Part shown: piece by piece, positions 12,773 to 23,971 of the stretch
Layout of the letters: each line of letters starts with the position of its first letter
Position numbering within the stretch: the stretch's first letter is position 1
Source of the DNA: Dermatophagoides farinae
Lineage: Eukaryota > Arthropoda > Arachnida > Sarcoptiformes > Pyroglyphidae
Reading direction: 5' to 3'
Length of the DNA stretch: 64,000 bases
NCBI RefSeq assembly: GCF_024713945.1
Contig: NC_134680.1
Span: 4,860,001-4,924,000, forward strand
The notes under the pieces: model-generated
The model's database searches: none
What the model was told of the DNA's origin: nothing
What the model saw: the letters and a program-made list of their open reading frames with translations, nothing else
Program-made: the position numbers and the translations under genes

Positions 12773-15700
12773 GAACTATGCATATAATCATAATATAATC
12801 CTAAATGCAAAAAGTTGAAATTTTTTTTTTGTTTCGTGAATGAATGGAAATTGTATTTCATTCATTCATTGAGAAATGGTGTGTATTTTTTTTTTTTTTT
12901 TGTTTCTTGTTCTCTAAATATGTGATTAACATATTGATTACATGATCGGTCGATCCGATCGTTTGGTTTGGTTTGGTTTACAATGAATTGGTTGATTCGC
13001 AATATGATTAAAAGTTGATGATGATGATCACGCCCAAGAAAAAAAAATACAACAAATTAAAATAATGAGATTGTTTTCCACATGCCTAAAATATAATGAT
13101 GATGATAATAATTCGGAACCGTTGTTCTTGTTGTTGTTGTTGATGATATGTTCCACATACAAACAGTGTTTACACACACAAAGATGGAAATAAATTCAAA
13201 CGGAAGAACAGGAAAAAAATGATAATTTTCTTTCTTTAATAATAATAATAATAATGATCAACGATTGAAATCGATTATTTTTGTTTTTGTTTTTTGTTTT
13301 CTAATCTCTTTCACATAACATCGATATATAATTCGATGTATCGATTGTTATATGCGAACGGTCATCATTTGTTCGTTTGTTCGTTCATTACAGGCCCACA
13401 TTTTTTTATTTTTATTTTTGCCATTCATTATAATTTCCCGTTAATTTTATATATGTGTCGATGATGATGATGATGATGATGATATGATCCATTCACACAC
13501 ACAATTTAATCGTGTGGTTGTTGTTGTTGTGTGCGACAATAACAACAATTTCTCAACAACAACAACAACAACAACATTCAAAGTTTGTCCACAATTTAAC
13601 GTTTGTTTTGCCAACAACAGCAACTCATTTTTCTCATCTGTCAAACAGATTGAATTGAAATTGAAATGTTGTGTTGTAAGTTCAATGAAAAAAAAAATTT
13701 TTTTTTTTGATGCTGATAATGATCATTATCATGATGGTGAATGGTGATCATTAACAACAACAACAAGTGATGATGATGATGATGATGATTATTATAATAA
13801 CCAACAAATGGCAATTTGAATTAACTTGAAAATAAAAATAAAAATAAACTGAAAAAAATTAATGAACGAAGAAATACTAAAACAGCCACATTCGTATTAC
13901 GCATGCTCAATTTTTTTATTTTTTTTGATTCACAATTACATTAGATTGTCAAACCAAAAAAAAAAGAAAAAAAACGGTAATGTGAATCATCAGTAAAACT
14001 TGAAACGGTCAAGAAAGTACCTGAAGGCATTCACAGAAATAAAATAAAAAATGAAAAAAACATTCGATTGCATATTGGCGATAAATGCCACAGACAAAAA
14101 TAAAATCAACAACAACAACAACAACAATAAAAAAAAGACGATTTCAATTTTGTGAGAATGTCACGATATGATTTCAATGTTGTTGTTGTTGTTGACAAAT
14201 TATTTAAAGTTTGTTTTTTTTAAAATTTTTTTCTGTTATTTCATTGTTTTTTTGTTTTGATTATTTTGATAGGTTCGGTGGTAACCACAATGCTCAACAT
14301 AAACGGCTCATCAGCCGATATTGTACAACATCTTGGTGGCCATCATTCACATAATAATAATAATAATAATAATCATCATCATCATCATCATCATCTTTAT
14401 CATAATAATAATCATCATCATATGAATAATAATAATAATAATCATCATCATCAAACAAATGGATCATCAACAACATCAATAACATCAACAACGACACCTG
14501 TATCGGCAATTACAGTACCTGCGTCAGCCACCGTACAATCATTATATGATTTTTATAAAATACCCGTTGTTGTTGATGGTATTGGAGGTGTTGGTGGTGG
14601 TGGTGGTGGTGTTGGTAAAACAGCCGGTATTACATTGATTACATCCGATGGTAAAAATATAACCGATGCAGCAGCCCTACAAGAAATGGTTTGGAGGTAA
14701 GCGTTGACAAATAAAAAAAAATAACTTTTCAACAACACACACACACACTCAAGAAAAAAAACATTCAATCTGTGTCATCGATATTTGACCTGAATTTTAT
14801 CACAACACAAATACATGATTTTATTATCACTATATCATTAATCAATAATCAATCGATTGATCGATCAATAATATAATAATGATAATCACATAAATCACTA
14901 TATGTGTGAATCATATACAATCATTGTATTGGTAAGGAATCTGATATTTAAAGTTAATGATGATTCATCTTGAGGTTTGGTCAATAATAAAATTGCTTAA
15001 CCCCAAAAAAAATTATGGTTGTTTGCATGTGTGTGTGTGTGTGTGGGTAGGTGTCCTAGATATTCTTCTTGGATTCTAATGTATGGAAAATCAAAAAAAT
15101 AACGAATTTTTTTCATACGCCGCCTTGCGGCTTAATTATTCGTGATGATGATGATGATGAATATATTGCTAGCAATGGTCAATAAATGTTGCTACTATAT
15201 GTGTATGTTTTTTTTTTGTTCATCATTATGACCATGGCCATCGCCGCTCACGGATCGGCAATCTTAATACATACACGATGTATTTCTGTGTGTATTTCCC
15301 ATCCTATCATCATTTTCAACATTCAAATTCTCCATACACACACAGACACACAAATACAAAAGTTCTGTTCATCATTGATTACCATTGCATGTGATGAACA
15401 TAAATTCAAAGTTCTTCATTTTTTGAAAGTTTCAATATTTTTTTTTGTTTTAAGAACCACCACATAAACATATACACGGCACAAACATACACACACACAC
15501 ACACATACACATTCTATAACCACCACCACGAATGACGACGACCACGAAATTGAAGATAATAAGGTACACATGGACACTTGTACACACACACACACACTCA
15601 CACACACACGCACACAAACACAGGTAATAGCAACAAGTGTATATTGTGCATTGTTGAATGGATGGATAGTGGATGGAATTTTGGAGACATTCGACGATGA

Positions 15701-16849
15701 TGTTGATGATGGTATGTGCTTTTTTAATATCTGTACTGTGTAGTTGAAGGCCATGGTTTGAATTGCTTTCCAATCATCAACATCAACATCATCATCATCA
15801 TCATCATAATCGTCAACATCCAACAATCGCAATATTCGAGTGAGTTTTCTCTTCGTTTCGTTGTTTTGTTGTCGTTCACATGCTTGCTTTATTTATGTGT
15901 GTGTTGGATCAAATTTCAATGCTAAAAAAGAAAGAAAAGAAAAACAAAACAAAATAAGAAACGAAACGAAACGAAACAAAAATCTTTCCAACAAGAATTT
16001 CAACGATAAAAAAACCCATAGAATCGAATGTTTGTGTATGAAGAAACGTTCGAATTCGAATCCGTGTGCGTATATGATGACTATAACGACAACAACGGCT
16101 TTATTTTACAGTAAAAAAATGACAAACCAGAATTCTGAAATTCTCGAATGTAATGAATGAATTACAGGTTTCCTGTTTATGTGAGAAAACTTTCATTTTT
16201 CATTTTCACTGATCATCTGTTTGATTATCAACTTTTTCTTTCTCTCGCAATCTGTCTTTCTCTCTCTCTGTGTGTGTGTGTGTGTTCGATTCTGGTTTCA
16301 TCGTCTGTTGTGCGGTTGTTGATCAAGATCATTATCATCATCATCATGACCTGTCATTCATCATCATCATTATTATTATTATCAATGAATGAATATCATC
16401 AACCTGTTCATAATCATCATCATCAAATATCCACTGAAGGTAACAACAACAGCAACAACTGGTTTCTGTCATTGTCATCATCATTCTCGTATTCAGTAGA
16501 TGTTGTTGTTGTTGTATGATAAGTTGTTGACCAACTTTACAACATTTGGACATTATTACTATTATTATTATTATTATATCATTTTCATTTTCATCAAACA
16601 ACTCCACAATGCAAAGCGTCATTAATTATTGGTAATAATAATCAAATTATGTACAGAATATATTCTAAATATATTCACTATTTATATATATTCTATATTT
16701 ATATTGACCCCACAACTTATCAACTTGCAATCGACAACAATATATCATCATCATAATCATCAATATATTGTTATCATCATTATTACAATCATAGGTTTGC
16801 CAACATTTAATTCAAGAAATTATTGATGATGATTCGGGAATTTGGTTTT

Positions 16850-16880
<31 letters not shown>

Positions 16881-19800
16881 AAAGGATTTAACATGCACAT
16901 AACATTAAACATTTCTGTTCCGTATTTTTTCCTTTTGAATTTTTTCTCATTTTCGTTTTTTTTTACTTTTTTTTCGTCCCAATTCCTGTTCCAATATTTG
17001 TAGTGCTGTACCTGTATCAGCAGTTAGTACGACCGACGGTGTATTACAGAATGCAACTATTGTAACAACAAGTGGTTCATTAGCTGCTACTTCTGCTGTC
17101 ACATCATCATCATCATCATCGTCTTCGCCATCATCAACATCGACGATAACAACGACAACGAATAATAATCAACATAACGATGATGATCATCGACAACAAC
17201 AACAACAACAAGAATTAAGTTCATTGAATGGACATAATAATAATAATAATATTCAATCACCACAATCATCACCTTTGATTGTTAAACTTGAACAAGCAAA
17301 AAATCATCTAATTGTTACAGCAGCCGGAAATAGTCTAAGTAGTGATAATAGTGGTTTAGTGGTTAATCAAAATGGTACGGTTACCATAGCCGGCAGTGGT
17401 GGCCAACAACAAGAATCGCAACCAACCACAACAAATAATAATGGTCAATCACAAACTATTATTGTAACTACAACGCCAAGTCAACAACATTCACAGCAAC
17501 AGCTTCAAAACGGACAACAACGAACGACAGCATCAGTATTACATGGAACGGAACTAGTTCATATAAAAACGGAACCAACATCGACAACCGGAACGATATT
17601 ACAACAAACAAATGATAATAGTGTTGTGCATATAAAACCTGAATCAACAACAGCATCAACAGCAACAACAACAGTATTACAACATGTAAATGAAGTTGTG
17701 CATATAAAAAATGAACCATTAGATACATTACCACCATTATCATCACCAGGACAAATGGTTGATGTAATATCGGCAAATAATGTTGATCATAGCCGTGAAT
17801 TGGAGCCATCACCACCGGCCACCGTAATATCATTAGCACCGGCACAACCTTATCCACCAAATAATAATAATAATAATAATAACAATGCTACACCAACACA
17901 ATTAACATTTGCAACATCAGCATATGATCTATCCGGTAATGGACAGTATGCATTACAGGTATGTTTGGATATTCTAAATTCCAAAGTTTCAATTCATTTC
18001 ATCTCTTTATCATCGACATAGGTGAATGCCAATACGGCTTTAGCACCTCAATATGCAGTCACACCAACGGCAACAGCTGCCGCACGTACAACAAATGGTG
18101 GAACCGTTTATCTTACCACTGATTATATTACATATCGTGAATATTATCCAACCAATGCTAATGGAATTCAACCTCAACAACAACCACAGCAGATTATCGT
18201 TACAACGAATCCGGCTGCAACTGCAATGACCGCTGGTACTGCCACTAATACAGGCGATCAACAATATAATACGGTTAGACAACAGTTAGTCACTCAACAA
18301 ATACCGCAAGTAACAATAGCCGGAAATAATAATTATCAAACAACGGCTAATATGGTTGGTGAAACGGAAACATCGTTTTTGGATCGATATCTGCGACAAC
18401 AACAGCAGCAACCAGTAACAACACAGGCAACAACAACAACATCGATGGTCAGTAATAATAACAATGGTGTTGGCGTTACACAACAACAGCCCGGTACAAT
18501 TGCTATACAATCATTACAACCAACAACAGCGACAACATCAACAACAAATGGTGTGGTGAATGGCTATAAATCTAATACAACAGCAATACATAGTTGTTTA
18601 ACTGTTGATTTGCCATCCCCAGATAGCGGAATTGGAGATACGACAACAGCAACGCCTAGACAAGAGACGACGACAACAACAATTCCACAAGTAAGAGTTA
18701 TTTATAATCATATTTTTCAATTCAAATTGCTATATCGTTTGTGTTTGTTTGTTATTTGTACGTGATTGGTTCTCATTTCGTTTGTTGACGTCCTACACAA
18801 ATATCAATCATCAATGATCGATTGCACACACATATCCTTTTTATTATTTGATTTATTGTTGCTATATAATAATTTTGTTTTTGATTTTTTCCTTTCTTTT
18901 TTCCTGCCCAAATAATTATTATTAAAGCAGATATTCGAATATACTGGTCTAACAGCCGCTCAGCAGACGCCAACATTATTACCGGTTGTTACAGCAGCTG
19001 CTGCAACTGATTTAACATCCGTTGCTGTGGTAGCTACACCAACCGTTTCATCATCATCATCCGCACCATCATCGGTTACATCACCAACATCGATTGGTTC
19101 AGTGGCAAATGTAACAACACCCACCGCTGCAGGAACGCCAGCAGCCGTAACCAAATCAGCAAGTCGTCGATCATGGCATGAATATGGCCGAAATTCAGAT
19201 ATCGATAAAATACAGATACCTAAATTGTAAATTAGTGATAATCATTTTTGATGAACTTATATTAATTTCATCCACTTTATAGATTTTCTGATATTGGTTT
19301 CAAATATTTTCTTGAATCACCAATATCGACCAGTCAACGACGTGAAGATGATCGTGTTACCTATATAAACAAAGGACAATTTTATGGTATTACAATGGAA
19401 TATATTAATGATCCAGATAAACCATTGAAAAATGGAACGGTTAAAGTAAGATTTTTCTTGAAACTTGAATAATTTACCATTCATTTTTGTTAATTTCATT
19501 TAGTCAATTGTTATGTTAGTGTTTCGTGAGGAAAAAACCCAAGACGAAGAGGTGAAAGCATGGCAATTTTGGCATAGTCGTCAACATAGTGTTAAACAAC
19601 GTATATTAGATGCTGATACGAAAAATTCATCCGGTATTGTTGGTCCAATCGAAGAAGTGGCACATAATGCCATTGCATTCTATTGGAATCCATTGGAAGG
19701 ACAAGCTAAAGTGAATATTGCCGTACAATGTTTAAGTACGGATTTTAGTAATCAAAAAGGAGTCAAAGTAATTTGAAATCCAATTCAATTTAAATGAAAA

Positions 19801-21097
19801 ATATTAATTTGCTTTTTTTTTCTTTGACTACACACACAGGGTCTTCCCTTACATCTACAAGTAGATACATTTGATGATATTCGTGAAGGAAGTACACCGG
19901 TTCATCGTGGCTATTGTCAGATTAAAGTTTTTTGTGATAAGGTATGCGCATTAAAATTGATAATCGTTTCATAAAACTAAACTAAACATTTAATTATAGG
20001 GAGCTGAAAGAAAAACACGTGATGAAGAACGACGTGCAGCTAAACGTAAAATGAATGCAACTGGAAGTGAGTATTAGATTGTTTTACGAAAAAAAAAATC
20101 ATTTTCATTAATTGTAACAAAGATATTGTTTCAGATGGACGTAAGAAAATTGAAGAAATGTATCATCCAACATGTGATCGTTCAGAATTTTATTCAATGA
20201 GCGACCTGATGAAACCACCGGTTCTATTCACACCAAGTGAAGATATTGACAAAGTAGTTTAGTGAAATTTTTTTTTGTTCATTTTCAAATGTTAAATTTT
20301 ACAATAATTAATTTTCTATTATAATATAGATAACAACTGGAGATATTAATTTTTATGGCCATACAAGCACCGATATTGGATATGATACTGATTCTGGTGC
20401 CCTGCCATCGATCAGTACAAATATTCCATTAACCACTTTACATCCTTGGTAATATTATGCCATTTCTTTTTCCATCTTTTTCATATCTAAATTGAAAAAT
20501 GTCCATTTCTAGTGAACGAACCGATCAATCATTAGTATGTGATATGCCGATTGCCTGTCCACCTAAAAAGATTAAATTGGAACGTTATCCCAGTCTTAAT
20601 GATCGAGGTAATCACAACAACAACAACAAATTTTTGATAATCAACTTATTATCTGTTTGTTATTCTTCTAAAAATAGTTTTGCTATATGCTAAACAAGAA
20701 AACGAAGAGGTATTTCATCCACTTCATCTAGTACCACCAACATTGGTCGGCCTTGCATGGGCGGTAAGTCACATATCGATAATAATCTGTTATTTCAATC
20801 AATAATTGATTCTTGTTAGATTGAAAATAAATATAAATTAGAAGCGAAAAATATTCGTAATATTTATAAACGTTGTAAAAAAGGGTTAGTATATCAATTT
20901 GATGATTTCATTTTGAAAATTCATTTTCATTAAAAAAAATCTATCGTTTCTTTTTTTGTTTGTTTGTTAGAATCACTGTACAAATGGATGATGATATGGT
21001 TAAACATTATTCACATGAAGATACTGTACTATTGGAAGTACATCAAATTGATGCCGAAACACATGATATAACACTTGTCGAATATGATACCTGTTGA
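7257..21097 (+). CDS. grh: Grainyhead transcription factor (GRHL family)
   Basis: Fifteen exons join in phase to 1195 aa: 7257-7293, 14273-14696, 17004-17958, 18022-18690, 18931-19226, 19283-19445, 19504-19767, 19840-19941, 20000-20066, 20135-20253, 20330-20448, 20513-20607, 20678-20763, 20820-20884, 20971-21097. Grainyhead factors bind AACCGGTT-type sites and drive epithelial, cuticle and wound-repair genes. The N-terminal 700 residues are Gln/Thr/Asn/His-rich. The CP2/Grh DNA-binding domain is about residues 775-995, with [54 protein letters not shown] and [20 protein letters not shown]. The C-terminal ubiquitin-like dimerisation domain (about 1103-1195) starts [16 protein letters not shown] and includes [20 protein letters not shown]. 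Exon 1 encodes only [12 protein letters not shown] plus a split Gly. Alternative first exons in the 7-kb first intron are possible but not visible. Length is in the range of fly Grainyhead. Confidence 0.95.
7294..14272 (+). other. 7-kb first intron of grainyhead
   Basis: Donor GTAAGT follows a 37-nt first coding exon; the acceptor TTTTGATAG precedes exon 2. The intron holds dense (ATG/CAT)n, (CAA/TTG)n and (TG/CA)n tracts, including a 32-bp CA run at about 12738-12770, T runs at 8870-8894 and 12888-12901, and (TTGG)n near 8563. CAACAAGTG occurs at 10853-10861 and 13761-13769. Overlapping AGGTCA half-sites occur at 9111-9122. ORFs here are repeat-derived. Confidence 0.7.
14697..17003 (+). other. 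grainyhead intron 2
   Basis: A 2.3-kb intron with GTAAGC donor and TTTGTAG acceptor. It contains (TG/CA)n at about 15029, 15483, 15585, 16271 and 16852, CAT triplets, and one CAACAAGTG at 15631-15639. ORFs on both strands are Val/Cys runs from TG repeats. Nothing gene-like seen. Confidence 0.7.
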
Positions 21098-23106
21098 TTG
21101 ATTGATTGACAATTGAATGCTGTCCAGACACCTATACACACAAACACAAACACACACTTTTCCAATGACAAAAATCGATCATTAGATCTCAAAGCTCATT
21201 ATTATTATGTATCATGGTCATAATAATAATATTAACCATAAAACTAAGAAAAAAAAAATTTGCCAATTGATCGATTGTCAACACAATTATATAATGAATC
21301 AATTATTAATCAATCAATCAATTATTGTTCAATCATATCAAAATCATATTGCATATTCACATATATATATTTTTTTTTGCATATAACAACCACTAATATA
21401 TACTATCAGAGTTTTTATCAATGTTTTTAAATTTACAGGAAATTTTTATCTGAATCAAACCCGACTTGACAAAACATCAATTCATATATATAATCAATTA
21501 ATTAACTACTAATTATACTCAACACACACAAACACATTTATATTATCGGCAAACAACAAATAATTTTTTTTTCTTCTCGACTTGTAACCAAAGCTTTAAT
21601 CATCGATATCACACCTACTCATTACATAACATTGACATCATCATCATCACCACCATCACCATCATCGATTGATTTTATTACCAAAACCAAAAAAAAAACG
21701 ACGAAAAATTCATTTCAACATTTTTTTTCATCTCTCTCTCTCTCTCTCCATTTAATCTAATCTCTCATCTTTTGCTGCTTATGATACTCATATTTCATAC
21801 TTTCACAACGCACCAAGAAAAATGACATTCACACACATCAAACAAACAAACAAACACACACCCACACAATGTTGTGTAAATTGTTTGTTTGTTTGATGGT
21901 CATTTTTGAAAAAAAAAATTTTCTCTAAATTTTTTTAAAAACAATTTTCGTGTAATTCAATTTACATACTTTCGTCATTCTGTGATATATATAAAACAAA
22001 AGACAAATCGAACTATACAAATGATTTATGCTTTCTCAAGAATTTTTTTTCTTAAAAAATCTCATCTCAAATAATAATCTCCACTTTTTTTTTCTTCCAC
22101 ATAACATCCATGATCATCATTATCATTGACAAACAATACAATACATCATGTACCCATCATGAGGAACATAACGAAAAAAAAATAATCGAAATTCAAATTC
22201 AACTTGTCATCATCATCATCATTATCATTATATCACCATTCACATCATAATAAATCCTGAGCTCGTACAAATTTTTTATTTTATATGAAAAAAAAATTAT
22301 AAATCATTTATATATATAGTTATTAAATATTATAAGGCATTTTTGGGGAAATTGCAAAAAAAAACAGTTCAAAATGACATTCCACATAAAATAATCATCA
22401 TCATCATCGAATTAACAACATGAAACCACCATCTATCTATATAATAATCTTACAAACACTGACTTTTTTTTATTGTGCCAAAAAAAAACAATTTGTATTT
22501 TTCACACCACACACACACACACACACACATACATAAATTCTGCTGTGTGTAGAATCAAAACAAAAATTTAATGTTCAACATAAACAAGAAGAAAAAACAC
22601 AAAGAATTTGAAACGAAAAAAAAATTCCAAATGAAAACAAAATATGAAAAATTCATTTTTTTAAAAAGAATAGGCCATCCGTGCAATGGTAATTATTATT
22701 ATATACAATAAATTAATAATCATAATCATAACCACCAAATAATAATCATTCATATAGATTTTCATTGTCCATCATTTATCAAGTGAAAAAATTCTCAAAC
22801 ATTATCATTCCATACACATACACATGCAAAAAAAAAAATGAGAAACCAAAACACGGATCGCCATCAAACATTATCATCGTCATCATCATCATCAAACGTT
22901 TTTTCCCCAGCAAATATTTATTCCGTTTTTTTTTGTCTTGGTCATTCATCCACTATATTTTGTAACATGAGATTAACAAATTTCAATCAATCATTCATTC
23001 ATTGATGACCATATTCCATTTGTTTTTTTTCACATTCAATTATTATTTTAATATAATAATAATTCTATATATATAAATCTATATATCATTTTATTTTCAT
23101 TTTCAT
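21098..23106 (+). other. grainyhead 3' UTR and spacer
   Basis: AT-rich, without a recognisable gene. It contains CAT and CA tracts (21633-21665, 22508-22529). Candidate poly(A) signals AATAAA lie near 22249 and 22706; the true 3' end cannot be fixed from sequence. A strong RNA hairpin at 21818-21907 is listed separately. Confidence 0.5.
21818..21907 (+). other. long bulged hairpin in the probable grainyhead 3' UTR
   Basis: Right arm 21881-21907 (27 nt) pairs perfectly with two left blocks: 21836-21853 (18 bp, CATC then AAAC repeats) and 21818-21826 (9 bp, AAAAATGAC). A 9-nt bulge (21827-21835) separates the blocks. The loop contains a second small stem, ACACAA (21864-21869) with TTGTGT (21872-21877). 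This begins about 720 nt after the stop codon. It resembles a miRNA precursor or a regulatory UTR stem, but the arms are low-complexity. Confidence 0.5.
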
Positions 23107-23112
23107 TTTATT
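23107..23112 (-). terminator. poly(A) signal of COQ7
   Basis: TTTATT on the plus strand reads AATAAA on the minus strand, about 120 bases past the COQ7 stop. Confidence 0.5.
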
Positions 23113-23233
23113 AAACAGAGAAAAAATATTTCAACAATTATTTGAATTTTCAGATTCAAATTTTTTTTTGTTTTGTTTTTGTTTCAAAAAGAGAAACTGG
23201 CGCCACCTGTCATGTCATCATGGTAATTTGAAT

Positions 23234-23782
23234 TCATATTCTTTTGGCAATTTGTATGGCCACTTTACAACCATTGGAAATGATTGCATCGAATAAACTA
23301 TAAGCGGGCATTTTTTCTGCATCATTTGCACGACCAGTATCATGATGTTCTTGTTCATCATCACGAATTTGACTTATATTTTCAATCAATTCCCGATGTA
23401 CACGTAAATCATCCTTAAGTAATTGTCGTATTTGACTATCATAATGATCGGTTATTGTACGTTCAACGGCCACTGTACAAGCCATTGCAGCACGTCGTCC
23501 AAGCATACCGCTTGTAAGGCCAAGTCCTAAACTTAATGTTTCCCAAACAGGTGTTAAAAAACTTTTACGTGATCGATTCAATACTAATTGTTTGGAAAAA
23601 TATTCTAGATGCCGTTTTTCTTGTTCCCATAAATGATGAATAATCGGTTGAAATTGTTGATCATTACGAAATGCATACATAAGACCATAATGAATACGAT
23701 CGGCAGCTAATTCACCACTATGATCAACACGAAGTATTGAATCAAGAATTTGTTTACGTTGTCGGGTTAGATATTTTGCCAT
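23234..23782 (-). CDS. COQ7: 5-demethoxyubiquinone hydroxylase, mitochondrial (COQ7)
   Basis: Intronless, 182 aa. COQ7 is a di-iron monooxygenase that hydroxylates demethoxyubiquinone in the penultimate step of ubiquinone synthesis, on the mitochondrial inner membrane within the COQ synthome. The ferritin-like four-helix core is complete: DHSGELAADR (ligand E24), WEQEKRHLE (E55, H58), ACTVAVERTI (E107) and RDDEQEHHD (E143, H146). The hydrophobic stretch SLGLGLTSGMLG (84-95) fits the family's membrane-binding and substrate helix. The protein begins almost directly at the catalytic domain (MAKYLTRQRKQIL). A classical long targeting peptide is not visible, so either the short basic N-terminus suffices or a 5' coding exon was missed. 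It shares a 189-bp promoter interval with the divergent GNL2. Confidence 0.94.
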   Translation of the reverse strand: MAKYLTRQRKQILDSILRVDHSGELAADRIHYGLMYAFRNDQQFQPIIHHLWEQEKRHLEYFSKQLVLNRSRKSFLTPVWETLSLGLGLTSGMLGRRAAMACTVAVERTITDHYDSQIRQLLKDDLRVHRELIENISQIRDDEQEHHDTGRANDAEKMPAYSLFDAIISNGCKVAIQIAKRI

Positions 23783-23971
23783 TTGAAATTTATATATGTA
23801 AACATCACATCACACACACATACGGTGATGAACGAATAAAATTGCGATTGTATCGATTCTGAATCGATTGCAAACACGTGAAATTCATTTGTGCCATTTA
23901 ATAGATTTTTTTTTCTAAGAATTTCAATAAATTTTAATCATTGTTTTTTTCCATCAATCAAACAATTAATC
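23783..23971. promoter_or_regulatory. COQ7/GNL2 bidirectional promoter with E-box and 17-bp inverted repeat
   Basis: This 189-bp interval separates two divergent ATGs. It contains an inverted repeat at 23852-23868 (ATCGATTC, one central T, GAATCGAT), resembling the TATCGATA DRE site of fly housekeeping promoters, and a CACGTG E-box at 23875-23880. No TATA box is convincing on the GNL2 side. Function is inferred from position. Confidence 0.55.

Noticed and set aside
13313-13355. Imperfect inverted repeat with ATCGATA arms
   Set aside because: There are mismatches and an indel in the arms; it is too weak to separate from AT-rich background.
15416-15832. 138- and 107-codon minus-strand ORFs
   Set aside because: They are read from CA/TG and CAT repeats in a grainyhead intron (Val/Cys and Asp runs) with no gene features.
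17468-18510. Long minus-strand ORFs inside grainyhead exons (130, 80 and 74 codons)
   Set aside because: They are shadows of CAA/ACA-rich coding sequence; the plus strand has the conserved product and splice sites.
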